A stretch of 64,000 nt of DNA from Shewanella sp. MBTL60-007 (lineage in GTDB: Bacteria; Pseudomonadota; Gammaproteobacteria; Enterobacterales; Shewanellaceae): contig NZ_BPET01000004.1 of NCBI RefSeq assembly GCF_019654915.1, positions 1 through 64,000 on the forward strand. Direction: 5' to 3'. Made by a program: the position numbers and the translations under genes. Shown in pieces: positions 55,687 to 64,000 of the stretch (position 1 is its first letter; the number at the start of each line of letters is the position of its first letter). The notes under the pieces are model-generated. The model ran no database searches. It saw only the letters and a program-made list of their open reading frames with translations, and was not told the DNA's origin.

Positions 55687-57096
55687 ATGGATAAAATCCT
55701 GATTGTAGACGATAACCAAGCCGTGTGTAATGCCTTGGCTTTAATGCTGGAGCTCAATGGTTATCAGACGCTTACCTGCCTCTCGCCCGATGTCGCCCTC
55801 GAACTCGTCCAGCTGCATGATGTGGCGCTGGTGGTACAAGATATGAACTTCACCCAAGACACCACTTCAGGTGAAGAGGGGCGTAGCCTGTTTTATGCCT
55901 TACGCCAGCTGCAACCTCAGCTTCCCATTGTATTACTGACGGCCTGGACCCAGCTTGAACTTGCCGTTGAGCTGGTCAAAGAGGGTGCGGCTGACTACAT
56001 GGGCAAACCTTGGGATGATGCAAAACTCCTGACCAGTATTAATAATTTAATTTCGCTACATCGTTTAGCAAAAGATAACGCCAAGCTAAACCGAGTCGAA
56101 AACCAACGTATGGCAGCGATTAAAGATGCTGACCTGTGCGGTATCGTCTTTAACAGCGGCGCCATGCAGCGCTGCGTCGACTTGGCGTTGCAGATCGCAA
56201 AATCTGATGTGTCGGTGTTGATAACAGGCCCCAACGGTGCCGGTAAAGATAAACTTGCCGATATTATCCACGCTAATTCATCTTTAAAGCTGCAGCCCTT
56301 TATTAAGGTGAATATTGGCGCGTTACCAATGGAGTTACTCGAGGCCGAGCTGTTTGGCGCTGAAGCGGGCGCGTTTACTGGGGCGACCAAGACGCGTATC
56401 GGCCGTTTCGAGGCTGCCGATGGCGGCACACTGTTTCTCGATGAAATTGGCAATCTGCCACTTTCTGGGCAAGTAAAACTACTGCGCGTGTTGCAAACTG
56501 GAGAGTTTGAGCGACTGGGTAGCCACCAAACCCGCAAGGTGAATGTGCGGGTGATAAGTGCCACTAACGCAGATTTGCTGCAAGATATTCAAGCGGGGCG
56601 ATTTCGTGAGGATCTCTTCTACCGCCTCAATGTGATTGAGTTGCCATTGCCCGCGCTTAAAGAACGTAAAGATGATGTATTGCCGCTAGTTGAGCACTTC
56701 ATTGGAGCTGACTTTTCACTATCTCGTCAGACTCAACAGGCTCTACAGGAACACTCTTGGCCTGGTAACGTACGCGAGTTGGAAAATGCTTGTAGGCGGG
56801 CGGTGATTTTGGCTAACTCACCAGAGTTAACCGTCGAGGACTTTGGACTTGAGCTACATAGCCGCAGCGTTATAGAGCCTAAAGCGACACCAGAGCATCA
56901 GCTATCAGAGTCTCCTCTGAATGATCCCGTAGCTCAAAATGATGTGGTTCAAGATGGCGCAGTTCAAGATGAAAAGGCAAGTATCGAGTCGGCATTAGCG
57001 CAGCACCGCGGCGTGATTGCTCGGGTAGCCAAATCTTTAGGCTTGAGCCGACAAGCCTTGTATCGTCGTATGGAAAAATATGGCATAGATAAATAA
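55687..57096 (+). CDS. NtrC-type sigma-54 response regulator
   Basis: A 469-residue response regulator. The receiver domain has Asp8, Asp9, the phospho-acceptor Asp52 and Lys107. The AAA+ domain has Walker A GPNGAGKD (181-188), GAFTGA (228-233) and the ERKDDVLPL region. After a variable Gln/Asp/Val-rich linker the C-terminus ends in a Fis-type helix-turn-helix (VIARVAKSLGLSRQALYRRM). It is followed by its presumed cognate kinase. The CGGACA cluster upstream of the adaptor gene is the likely target. Confidence 0.94.
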   Translation: MDKILIVDDNQAVCNALALMLELNGYQTLTCLSPDVALELVQLHDVALVVQDMNFTQDTTSGEEGRSLFYALRQLQPQLPIVLLTAWTQLELAVELVKEGAADYMGKPWDDAKLLTSINNLISLHRLAKDNAKLNRVENQRMAAIKDADLCGIVFNSGAMQRCVDLALQIAKSDVSVLITGPNGAGKDKLADIIHANSSLKLQPFIKVNIGALPMELLEAELFGAEAGAFTGATKTRIGRFEAADGGTLFLDEIGNLPLSGQVKLLRVLQTGEFERLGSHQTRKVNVRVISATNADLLQDIQAGRFREDLFYRLNVIELPLPALKERKDDVLPLVEHFIGADFSLSRQTQQALQEHSWPGNVRELENACRRAVILANSPELTVEDFGLELHSRSVIEPKATPEHQLSESPLNDPVAQNDVVQDGAVQDEKASIESALAQHRGVIARVAKSLGLSRQALYRRMEKYGIDK

Positions 57097-57126
57097 TTTA
57101 ATCTGGGAAAGGACAATAATAACAAT

Positions 57127-58494
57127 ATGAGCCTGAAGCTACAGATTTCACTTAGAGCGAAATTGATCCTCTGTGCAGTTATGGCATCCATGCTGGGTTT
57201 AGCATTGGCGTTTGGCTGTCTGTTATGGCTTGGTTCTGATGAGTTAGTGCTAGAGTTCAAGCAGCAAAGCGGCTTGTATTTGTTGATTTTTCTGTCGATG
57301 CTACTGCTAGTCGCTGGACTAAGTTATTTAGGTACCCGTCAACTTGCCACTAATTTGATGGCGCTGGAGGTGGGGTTACTCAACTTTAAAGATAATGACT
57401 TTAGTGTGAGCATTCCGGTAAGCGGAGATAGCCAGTTAAAGGCGTTAGCAAAGCTATTTAACGAGTCGGCACAAACCCTACGCAAAGAGCGGCAATATAT
57501 CTACCAGCGTGAATTATTACTCGATAAGGTGATACAAAGCTCGCCCAATGTGATGCTGCTACTCGATGATGAAAAACGGATTATCTATGCCAACGATGCG
57601 GCGCGACATCTGTTTAATCACGGGCTGCGTATTGAAGGAATGTCGCTGTCGCAACTACTGAACGAGGCTCCCGAAGCCTTGGTGGGGGCGCTTAACAACC
57701 CCAAGGATGGCTTGTTTTCGCTAAGCCGAGATGGCGACCAAAATGAGCTAGAAACTTGGCATCTCTCACGAGGGCAGTTTCTATTAAATGGTCAGTTTCA
57801 CCACTTAGTACTACTAAAGCAGCTGACTAGAGAGCTGAACCGTCAAGAGGTTGCGGTATGGAAGAAGGTTATTCGCATCATCAGCCATGAGCTAAATAAC
57901 TCGGTGGCACCGATAGCCTCAATGGTTAACTCTGGAAGAATGATCACGAAAGAGCTTAACGACCCAAAGCTAAAGCTAATTTTCGATACCATCGAAGATC
58001 GTACCAGCCATCTCAGCCAGTTTATTTTCAACTATGCCCGCTTCGCTAAATTACCGCTGCCAACTAAGACTCCAGTTGATTGGCTGAAGTTGACCGATCA
58101 GCTTAGGCAGCATTATCAGTTTACGCTTCTTGGGGAGCTGCCTCAGCGAACTATGAGCTTCGATCTTATTCAGATGGAGCAGGTATTGCTGAACTTACTA
58201 AAAAATGCCCATGAATCAGGTTCAGATTTAACTAAGATAACCTTAGAGATCAGAGAGCTAAACTTAGCCGATCCATCTCAGGGGATCTGTATCGAAGTCA
58301 AGGATGAAGGCTTAGGTATGTCTGCAGAGGTGTTGCAGCAGGCACTGTTACCTTTTTACTCGACAAAACAGTCTGGTACAGGGCTAGGCTTACCTCTTTG
58401 TCGTGAGATTGTTGAGGCTCACGATGGCACTATCAGCTTGCATAACCGCGATAAGAAGGGCTTATGTGTGAGTTTATGCCTACCTAGATGTTAG
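57127..58494 (+). CDS. NtrY-like sensor histidine kinase
   Basis: A 455-residue membrane kinase. Two close hydrophobic helices (about 13-36 and 48-68) leave almost no periplasmic domain, so the signal is likely sensed in or near the membrane or by the PAS-like domain at about 125-225. The phospho-acceptor is His254 in SHELNNSVAPI, an NtrB/NtrY-style H box. ATP-binding motifs NLLKNAHESG, DEGLGMS and GTGLGLPLC follow. It lies 30 bases after the response regulator gene. Confidence 0.93.
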   Translation: MSLKLQISLRAKLILCAVMASMLGLALAFGCLLWLGSDELVLEFKQQSGLYLLIFLSMLLLVAGLSYLGTRQLATNLMALEVGLLNFKDNDFSVSIPVSGDSQLKALAKLFNESAQTLRKERQYIYQRELLLDKVIQSSPNVMLLLDDEKRIIYANDAARHLFNHGLRIEGMSLSQLLNEAPEALVGALNNPKDGLFSLSRDGDQNELETWHLSRGQFLLNGQFHHLVLLKQLTRELNRQEVAVWKKVIRIISHELNNSVAPIASMVNSGRMITKELNDPKLKLIFDTIEDRTSHLSQFIFNYARFAKLPLPTKTPVDWLKLTDQLRQHYQFTLLGELPQRTMSFDLIQMEQVLLNLLKNAHESGSDLTKITLEIRELNLADPSQGICIEVKDEGLGMSAEVLQQALLPFYSTKQSGTGLGLPLCREIVEAHDGTISLHNRDKKGLCVSLCLPRC

Positions 58495-58533
58495 GCTTTA
58501 TGGTGTTGATTTACCTATTGTTAGCTAGGTAAC

Positions 58534-58567
58534 AAAAAAGGTCAGCAAGTTGTTGACCTTTTTTTTG
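58534..58567. terminator. Bidirectional terminator after the kinase gene
   Basis: AAAAAAGGTCA pairs with TGACCTTTTTT across a short loop. The T run on the plus strand ends the kinase transcript; the A run serves the convergent DUF1272 gene. Confidence 0.93.
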
Positions 58568-58585
58568 ATGAGTAAATGACTCTAA

Positions 58586-58804
58586 CTACACAGAGCATTT
58601 TTTCAGTTCGGGTGTAGAGATTTGTACGGGCTGGATTAATCGAGTCGGCCTTAAAACTAGGGTGCCCTGGCAGTGCTCGCAGATGTAATGCAGCTCTTCG
58701 CTACAGCGCTTGCAATAGGTACACTCCAGTGAGCAGATATAGGCGACCTCTTTACGCGCTAACTTGGTTTTGCACCGTCGGCATTCGGTTTTCATTCTTA
58801 ACAT
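58586..58804 (-). CDS. DUF1272 zinc-ribbon protein
   Basis: A 72-residue protein with eight cysteines in C-x-x-C pairs: CRRC, CSLEC, CKRC and CEHC, in the order expected for DUF1272 (E-C-x-x-C ... C-S-x-E-C-T-x-C ... C-x-x-C-x-G-x-L-x-x-R-P). It probably binds two zinc ions; no function is established. GGAGTGAAT precedes the ATG. Confidence 0.88.
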   Translation of the reverse strand: MLRMKTECRRCKTKLARKEVAYICSLECTYCKRCSEELHYICEHCQGTLVLRPTRLIQPVQISTPELKKCSV

Positions 58805-58884
58805 ATATTCACTCCTTCGAATAATGCATCTAACAACACGATAATTGCAGTCAGGCTAAAGGATAAGTTTGTAATCGTGTTTCG

Positions 58885-59090
58885 CGCTCGCTAGGCGTTC
58901 ATTGCGTTCTTTTATTTCGACACAAAAAACCGCAAAGCTTGACCGTTTATACTTTTCATCTTTCCATGATGTTGGGTTGTCTATTAACGTACCGTGCTCG
59001 CTAAGCTTTCATAGCATTCCAAAACATTGCAAAGCTTGAACGCTTATACTCTTCATCTTTCCATGATGTTGGGTTGTCTATAAAGTATCG
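58885..59090. repeat. Tandem duplication of the 3' end of the tetR-like gene
   Basis: Bases 58932-58984 and 59029-59081 are almost identical (about four mismatches in 53), and the flanking GCTCGCTAGGCGTTCATTGC / GCTCGCTAAGCTTTCATAGC pieces also match. The period is about 97-109 bases. The gene-proximal copy encodes the TetR C-terminus; the distal copy is shifted in frame and lies beyond the stop codon as a remnant. Confidence 0.85.
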
Positions 59091-59573
59091 CGTGGCCGCT
59101 AAATATTGGCCATGGCAACTCTCTAACATCAAGGATAGTGGATAATCGGCTAAAATACCTGCTTTTTGCCCCTGTTTAATAAGCTGTCCCATAAAGCCTA
59201 AAATGCTGTTCATTGCCTGTTGTCTAACTTCCGATGCGATCGATGGAGACATCGAATATTGCTGGAAAAATTCCTGTTTAAGGGGGTTATCCATCGCCCA
59301 GTCTATGGCCACCAACCACAGGTTTTGCGCGTCTTTTTTTAACTCCCCCTTTTGACTGATTTTCGATTGTATTGCATCGGCAAACTCCTGCTTAATCGAT
59401 AGATATAGATGGTTGATCAGCGCCTCTTTTGAGGGAAAGTGATGAAACAGGGTCCCTGTTGCCACCCCGGCCTGTTTGGCTATCGAGGCGGTAGAGGTGG
59501 CGTAAAAGCCTTGGCTGACAAAAAGCGTCAGCGCGGTGTCCAAGATGGCTTGTTTTTTATCGATACGACTCAT
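59001..59573 (-). CDS. TetR family transcriptional regulator
   Basis: A 190-residue repressor. The N-terminal helix-turn-helix reads ALTLFVSQGFYATSTASIAK (about residues 14-33) with GVATGTLFHHFPSKEAL following. The ligand domain is unassigned. It follows the aldehyde dehydrogenase gene by 22 bases on the same strand, so it probably autoregulates that operon from the inverted repeat at 61057. Its 3' end is involved in a tandem duplication, which may have changed the original C-terminus. Confidence 0.92.
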   Translation of the reverse strand: MSRIDKKQAILDTALTLFVSQGFYATSTASIAKQAGVATGTLFHHFPSKEALINHLYLSIKQEFADAIQSKISQKGELKKDAQNLWLVAIDWAMDNPLKQEFFQQYSMSPSIASEVRQQAMNSILGFMGQLIKQGQKAGILADYPLSLMLESCHGQYLAATRYFIDNPTSWKDEEYKRSSFAMFWNAMKA

Positions 59574-59595
59574 CAGGTTTACAGCTCAGTTACGA

Positions 59596-61023
59596 TTAAC
59601 GAAGGAAAAATTTCATCAATAGGCGCTGGATAAAACCACCATAGGGAGGATGTACTAGTTTGCCCGTATTGAGATACTTACCGCGGCTAAGCACGGTTTT
59701 TGCGTGACTGAAGGTTAGGAAGCCCTCTTTACCATGATAGTGTCCCATGCCCGACGTGCCGATACCACCAAAAGGAGCATCGTCAGCTGCAACGTGAAAT
59801 ACTGCCTCGTTAATACAGACACCGCCAGAGTGAGTGTGGTTAAGCACATGCTGTTGAGTCTCTTTGTCGAAGCTCATTAGGTACAAGGCAAGTGGACGAG
59901 GGCGCTGGTTAACATAATTTATCGCCTCGTCGATATTGTCATAGGGGATGATAGGTAATAACGGGCCAAAAATTTCATCCTGCAACACTAACATTTCATC
60001 GTTGGCATTGCAGATAAGCTGGGTTGGCATCTTGCGCTTGTCGGCATTAATTGCTTCATCGTTGGCGCTAATTATGCCGGCTCCTTTACTCTTAGCGTCA
60101 TCGAGTACCTGCATGATCCTATCGAACTGACGTTGGTTAATCACACTGCCATAGTCTTTGTTGTCACTCACTTGCCCATACATGCTGGTGAATTTTTTCT
60201 TATAGGCTTGAATAAAGCTGTCGAGCTTGGTACGAGGAACGAGCACATAATCAGGGGCAACACAGATCTGTCCGGCATTTAAGCATTTACCGTAGATCAT
60301 ACGTTCGACAGCGATAGTCATGTCGATATCATCGGCCACGATAACGGGCGACTTACCGCCAAGTTCGAGCGTGACAGGGGTGAGGTTATCGGCGGCGGCG
60401 CGCATCACATGGCGGCCAACCGTGGTTGAACCAGTAAAGAGCAGGTGGTCGAACGGTAGTGATGAAAACTCTGCGGCAACCTCAGCTTCTCCTTCAACAC
60501 AAACCACATGTTTACTATCAAAGATGCTGCTTAACATCGCCTTAATGACTTGGTTGGTTTCTGGTGTGAACTCCGATAGCTTTATCATCGCACGGTTACC
60601 TGCAGCTAGGGCGGTAATAAGCGGACCTACTGACAGCATGACTGGGAAGTTCCACGGTACGATAATGCCAACCACACCTAATGGCTGATAGTGAACCTTG
60701 ATTTTGGCTGGCGACAGCAACAGACCTGCGTGGCGGGAGCTAGGTTTCATCCATTTCTTGAGGTGTTTTAGGCTGTAATTGATGTTGTTAATGCAGGGCA
60801 GAATATCGGAGATCATGCTGTCATCAATTGAACGGTTACCATAGTCGCGGCTCAGTGCGTCGACTAGCTGCTCTTGGTAGCTGAGTATGGCGGCTTTCAA
60901 GCTCTTTAGGTGCTCAACTCTGGCTTCGTAGCTAGGTGCTGGCTCATTTAAATAGCAGCTTCGTAGTTCGATTAACATTTGCGAGAGGGGCTGTGATACC
61001 TGATTGTCTATGTGCATGTTCAT
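59596..61023 (-). CDS. Aldehyde dehydrogenase, coniferyl aldehyde dehydrogenase-like
   Basis: A 475-residue NAD(P)-dependent aldehyde dehydrogenase. It has the cofactor segment VVGIIVPWNFPV (about 113-124), the glutamate motif LELGGKSPV (about 215-223) and the catalytic cysteine in NAGQICVAPDY (about 249-259). The short N-terminus and hydrophobic C-terminal tail (GFIQRLLMKFFLR) resemble class 3/coniferyl aldehyde dehydrogenases, which oxidise medium-chain or aromatic aldehydes. It is first in an operon with the tetR-like gene. Confidence 0.92.
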   Translation of the reverse strand: MNMHIDNQVSQPLSQMLIELRSCYLNEPAPSYEARVEHLKSLKAAILSYQEQLVDALSRDYGNRSIDDSMISDILPCINNINYSLKHLKKWMKPSSRHAGLLLSPAKIKVHYQPLGVVGIIVPWNFPVMLSVGPLITALAAGNRAMIKLSEFTPETNQVIKAMLSSIFDSKHVVCVEGEAEVAAEFSSLPFDHLLFTGSTTVGRHVMRAAADNLTPVTLELGGKSPVIVADDIDMTIAVERMIYGKCLNAGQICVAPDYVLVPRTKLDSFIQAYKKKFTSMYGQVSDNKDYGSVINQRQFDRIMQVLDDAKSKGAGIISANDEAINADKRKMPTQLICNANDEMLVLQDEIFGPLLPIIPYDNIDEAINYVNQRPRPLALYLMSFDKETQQHVLNHTHSGGVCINEAVFHVAADDAPFGGIGTSGMGHYHGKEGFLTFSHAKTVLSRGKYLNTGKLVHPPYGGFIQRLLMKFFLR

Positions 61024-61056
61024 TTACTTAGCTCCAGAGTTGGTCTTTAAATAACC

Positions 61057-61072
61057 GACTGATTAGTCAGTC
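61057..61072. promoter_or_regulatory. Candidate TetR operator
   Basis: GACTGA and TCAGTC flank TTAG, 34 bases upstream of the aldehyde dehydrogenase start codon. This ACTGA/TCAGT half-site form is common for TetR-family operators. The autoregulating tetR-like gene at the end of the operon is the obvious candidate. Confidence 0.6.
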
Positions 61073-61192
61073 TGATAATAATGAATTTTTTATTAAAGAT
61101 CAAATAACAGGCTTAAGTGTGACCAAGATCAAATTCAATAATCGCCAGCACTCTAAAATTAGAGTAGGTACTTAGTTAACTAAGGATTAAAA

Positions 61193-61573
61193 ATGAGCAG
61201 CAATGTACATGGAATATCTGTGGGAATAGAGCGCAGTGGCAGCAAGTTTTATATGACATTTGTTGCTGTCGGCAAGCTCACCCATGAGGACTATGAATAT
61301 ATGGTTCCTATGCTGGAGTCGGCAATTGCTGGGGTCGAGGAGCCTCAAATCAACGTATTGGCCGATATTAGCAAACTCGATGGCTGGGAGCTGCGTGCTG
61401 CATGGGACGATCTAAAGTTAGGGGTTGCCCATGGCAAGGCGTTTGAAAAGATCGCCATTGTTGGTGAAGGCAAGCTGCAAGAGTGGGTAACGAAAATGAC
61501 CGACTGGTTTACCCCTTACGATGCAAAGTTTTTTGAGAGTAAAAAAGAGGCACGTGAGTGGCTTAATGACTAA
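61193..61573 (+). CDS. SpoIIAA-like (STAS-fold) protein
   Basis: A 126-residue cytoplasmic protein. The Y-E-Y-M-V-P-M-L-E and D-I-S-K-L-D-G-W segments, and the IAIVGEGKLQEWVTKM and ADWF-type helix with an F-x-x-x-x-E-A-x-x-W-L end, match the SpoIIAA-like/DUF3478 family. Members resemble anti-sigma antagonists in fold, but most have no known role. It is divergent from the aldehyde dehydrogenase operon and precedes two stress protein genes. Confidence 0.85.
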   Translation: MSSNVHGISVGIERSGSKFYMTFVAVGKLTHEDYEYMVPMLESAIAGVEEPQINVLADISKLDGWELRAAWDDLKLGVAHGKAFEKIAIVGEGKLQEWVTKMTDWFTPYDAKFFESKKEAREWLND

Positions 61574-61676
61574 CCTTATTAGTAAGGAATAGTATTGAGT
61601 TATAGTTTAAGTCATTGCCATAAAAGCGGTATTCACAATGGCGATAGCAAGTGAATAATGTTTGGAGGAAATCGTT

Positions 61677-62108
61677 ATGCGTAGTCGTCAAATTTTATGT
61701 CCAACGGACTTTTCGGAGACTGCTTCTCATGCGCTAAAGTATGCCATTGAAATGGCAAACTTATATCATGTGGGCCTACGTATTGTGCATGTTATCGAGC
61801 AGCCGATGGGCGTTGATAATTACCAAATTCTCACCATCACACCCGAAGAGCTAGCACAGAGTATGGAAGACTCTGCCGCAGAGAATATGAAGCAGCTATT
61901 AACCGAGCTTAAGAGTGAACTCTCAGTAGAGTCAGTGATCCGCCACGGTAGCGCCGCTGAGCAGATCCTTAAAGAGGCTGAGGGGGCTGAGGCGGGAATG
62001 ATAGTGATTGCCAGTCATGGCCGTACCGGGATATCGCACTTCTTGCATACGAACGTGGCAGAGGCCGTGGCTAACCGAGCCAAATGTCCGGTATTAGTCG
62101 TTAAGTAG
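61677..62108 (+). CDS. Universal stress protein (UspA family), copy 1
   Basis: A 143-residue single-domain Usp. Motifs: the ILCPTDFSETASHAL start, and the ATP-binding G-x-x-G-x-x-x-x-x-x-x-x-x-G-S/T region reading VIASHGRTGISHFLHTNVAE. Family members of this class bind ATP. The ATG with GGAGG upstream is preferred; the frame extends five codons to a TTG inside that ribosome-binding site. It is the first of a tandem pair. Confidence 0.93.
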   Translation: MRSRQILCPTDFSETASHALKYAIEMANLYHVGLRIVHVIEQPMGVDNYQILTITPEELAQSMEDSAAENMKQLLTELKSELSVESVIRHGSAAEQILKEAEGAEAGMIVIASHGRTGISHFLHTNVAEAVANRAKCPVLVVK

Positions 62109-62171
62109 TTGCTGTATTGATTACAGTATTAATGGCAGTCAAGCATAGCTAGGCTTGATTGAGGAGAGGGT

Positions 62172-62615
62172 ATGCGTACTCGACAAATTTTATGTCCAAC
62201 AGATTTTTCATTAACGGCATCCCATGCCTTGAGCTACGCCATCGAGATGGCCAATCTATATGGCGTTAGCCTACGTTTAGTGCATGTGATGAGCGAGCCT
62301 TTTAGTGAGCATCATTACGGTATCGCGGTGGACTCAGTGGAGCAACTCGATAGGCAGATAGAGGCCGCTGCAACTGAAAACCTAGAGAAACTGGAGTTGA
62401 AGATCCAGCAAGGGTTAAATCATGGCTTGACCGTGAAAACCGTACTTCGTAAAGGAGATGTGTTAGATGAGATCCTTGAGGAGTCTGAGGTCGGACAGGT
62501 CGGCATGATAGTGATAGCAAGTCATGGACATAGAGGGATTTCGCACTTGCTAAACCCTAATATTGCCGAAAGCTTAGCCAATAAAGCAAAGTGCCCAGTG
62601 CTGGTGGTGAAGTAG
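62172..62615 (+). CDS. Universal stress protein (UspA family), copy 2
   Basis: A 147-residue Usp paralogue of the preceding gene. It shares the RQILCPTDFS start, the YAIEMANLY block, the VIASHGHRGISHLLNPNIAE nucleotide-binding end and the KCPVLVVK tail, so the pair arose by tandem duplication. GGAGAGG precedes the ATG. It lies 63 bases after copy 1, probably in one transcript, ending at the terminator at 62654. Confidence 0.93.
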   Translation: MRTRQILCPTDFSLTASHALSYAIEMANLYGVSLRLVHVMSEPFSEHHYGIAVDSVEQLDRQIEAAATENLEKLELKIQQGLNHGLTVKTVLRKGDVLDEILEESEVGQVGMIVIASHGHRGISHLLNPNIAESLANKAKCPVLVVK

Positions 62616-62653
62616 GCACTGATAGTGGTTTCACTGCGTTATGAGTTTGGGTG

Positions 62654-62692
62654 AAAAACAGCAGCCACACATTTATTTGTGTGGCTGTTTTT
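62654..62692. terminator. Bidirectional terminator between the usp pair and the DUF924 gene
   Basis: AGCCACACA pairs with TGTGTGGCT around a 6-base loop, with AAAAACAGC before it and TGTTTTTATT after it, giving U tracts for both convergent genes. Confidence 0.93.
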
Positions 62693-62708
62693 ATTTGCGC
62701 TCTAGCGG

Positions 62709-63287
62709 CTAAAAACTTGAGCCGGGTTGCTGCAGGAAGTCTATCTCTTCTGCGGTTGACTCACGACCTAGGATAGCGTTTCTGTGGGGATAGCGACCAA
62801 ATTGATCGATAATCTTCTTATGTCTTAGCTCAAAGTCTAAATTGGCTTTGGCGGCATCGCGATTGAATAACCTCACCGCAATCTCATGTATTAATGACGA
62901 CTCACTGTGCATGTAGGGCATAAACAGAAACGGCACCTGTTTCGCCTTTAATTCTGAGTCGCAATTGAGTGCAACCGCCTCTTGGGCAAGCACTAATGCG
63001 AGGGGATCGGCTGCAAACGCTTGCGGGGTATCACGATAGATATTGCGGGAGAACTGGTCGAGAACGATGATTTCAGCCAATCGTCCCTGTGGCGTTGCTC
63101 GCCAATGATAGAGCTCACCTTGCATTGCTTGGGTTAATAATGCAGCGTAATTTTGTTTAATGAGTTCATCAAACTCATTGTCTTTTACCCACCACTGCTT
63201 AGGTTCAATCTCTTCAAACCAGAAGTGAATAATCATATCTGGGGTAAATGCCTGCTGTAATTTGTGCTCTTTCGCTAGTGTGTTCAT
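62709..63287 (-). CDS. DUF924 family protein
   Basis: A 192-residue, mostly helical protein with the family start I-x-F-W-F-E-E-I-x-P-K-Q-W-W (about residues 19-32), the VLDQFSRNIYRDTP block (about 75-88) and the final RYPHRNAILGRES segment (about 165-177). The fold is TPR-like; no function is settled. It starts 2 bases after the upstream membrane protein gene and shares its transcript. Confidence 0.9.
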   Translation of the reverse strand: MNTLAKEHKLQQAFTPDMIIHFWFEEIEPKQWWVKDNEFDELIKQNYAALLTQAMQGELYHWRATPQGRLAEIIVLDQFSRNIYRDTPQAFAADPLALVLAQEAVALNCDSELKAKQVPFLFMPYMHSESSLIHEIAVRLFNRDAAKANLDFELRHKKIIDQFGRYPHRNAILGRESTAEEIDFLQQPGSSF

Positions 63288-63289
63288 AG

Positions 63290-64000
63290 CTATATCCAGT
63301 TTCGGTGGTCGTTATGAATAAGCACGAGTGCTCGCTCAGCAATCGTTCGTGCCGCAATGATAGAGATATAAGGCAGTTTCACTGTACCACTGGCGAGACC
63401 AATTTCAAGATTAGCCAAGCCACTGCGCTTCTGATTAGGCGACTGAGTTATTGCCACATGCTGAACCTTGCTCAGTGCAATGAGCTGCCAGCTTCGCCCA
63501 AGCAACCCTGAATGAAACCAAAGATTATTACCTTCGAGTCGATACCCATATTGGCGATACTTTAAGTAAATGGCGATGCAAAATAGGCTTGCACCTATCC
63601 AAAGCAGATCGGTAAACAGATTCAAGCCAAGAGAGTAGGTATTAATTGCAGGCACTAAAAACGGCAGAAATCCACGGCGCCAAAACCAGCCCATGTGGAT
63701 GCGTTGATATTGATTTGGTAGCCGAGTTGCGCTGGCTTCTACCCCTTTAAGCCTAGGTAAAAGCTCGGCGGTATCGGCTCGGTCCATGCTGGGAATCAGC
63801 ATATTAGTGCTACCGCGCTGTTCGATTTCGTGACCCTGAACCTGTTTAAAGTAGACTGTCCAAAGCTTGAGTAAACGACCAACCAAAGGTTGATAGAACT
63901 TAATAACCTGAATGCGCCTTAGTGCCAGCGCGTCATTTTGTTTGGCAATGATGCCACCAGTGCGATGCAATGTGTTACCGCTACGGCTTAATTTATATGG
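63290..64000 (-). CDS. YdbT-like bPH2 domain membrane protein, 5' end outside the window
   Basis: The C-terminal part of a membrane protein with repeated bacterial PH (bPH2, formerly DUF304) domains. The frame is open to the edge of the window, so the internal TTG at 63970 is not the true start. The visible part has one bPH2 segment with RTGGIIAKQNDALALRRIQ-type pattern at its start, two hydrophobic helices (about 120-150 in the visible part), and a second bPH2 segment (YRLEGNNLWFHSGLLGRSWQ and onward). It is the upstream partner of the DUF924 gene. Function unknown. Confidence 0.85.
   Translation of the reverse strand, partial: PYKLSRSGNTLHRTGGIIAKQNDALALRRIQVIKFYQPLVGRLLKLWTVYFKQVQGHEIEQRGSTNMLIPSMDRADTAELLPRLKGVEASATRLPNQYQRIHMGWFWRRGFLPFLVPAINTYSLGLNLFTDLLWIGASLFCIAIYLKYRQYGYRLEGNNLWFHSGLLGRSWQLIALSKVQHVAITQSPNQKRSGLANLEIGLASGTVKLPYISIIAARTIAERALVLIHNDHRNWI

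Overview
The window looks like a chromosomal segment of a Shewanella-type marine gammaproteobacterium. The pointers are a split periplasmic flavocytochrome c (tetraheme cytochrome plus Tat-exported flavoprotein), two sigma-54 regulated loci, a cobalamin salvage and uptake cluster headed by a cobalamin riboswitch, and B12-dependent MetH. No rRNA, tRNA, prophage, insertion sequence or CRISPR array was seen. The species assignment is an inference from gene content.

Layout. 1-18.3 kb is mostly metabolic and housekeeping: secreted S9 peptidase, DUF2076 protein, CNT nucleoside transporter, flavodoxin-fold oxidoreductase, YbaK-like deacylase, an unusual short S-adenosylhomocysteine hydrolase with a divergent LysR gene, a polar amino acid ABC transporter with another LysR gene, nucleoside phosphorylase, TM2 protein, adenosine deaminase, a YdcH protein and a protein made of three fused RidA domains. 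18.5-24.3 kb is a complete urease operon (ureDABCEFG, minus strand) preceded by a 56-residue histidine-bearing membrane peptide. 24.6-39.6 kb holds a GNAT protein, metH and the cobalamin genes (cobC; riboswitch, leader ORF, btuD, btuC, cobT; cobS, cobU, cobQ; cobO; btuF). 39.6-42.1 kb holds two small membrane proteins among many repeats.

42.1-49.9 kb is the most interesting part. It is a periplasmic respiratory module: tetraheme cytochrome c, an exported aromatic-amino-acid-lyase homologue whose MIO-forming Ala-Ser-Gly triad is replaced by Glu-Ala-Asp, a Tat-exported fumarate-reductase-type flavoprotein, a sigma-54 activator and a porin. Near-consensus -24/-12 promoters and shared CACGAAATATC-like upstream sites tie the flavoprotein operon and the porin to the activator. 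50.4-58.5 kb is a second sigma-54 locus: membrane-fusion protein, small membrane protein, ABC ATPase, two FtsX-type permeases, NtrC-type response regulator and NtrY-type kinase. Several CGGACA sites lie upstream of its promoter. 58.6-64 kb carries a DUF1272 zinc protein, an aldehyde dehydrogenase-TetR operon, a SpoIIAA-like protein, two tandem universal stress proteins, a DUF924 protein and a truncated bPH2 membrane protein.

Intergenic DNA between about 30 and 50.4 kb is crowded with three interleaved repeat families: a 7-bp TAGAACC satellite, a 15-bp GACGGTAGAAGCWAA satellite, and a REP/BIME-like palindromic element with a GTAG head. A fourth, roughly 60-bp tandem repeat abuts the 3' end of metH.
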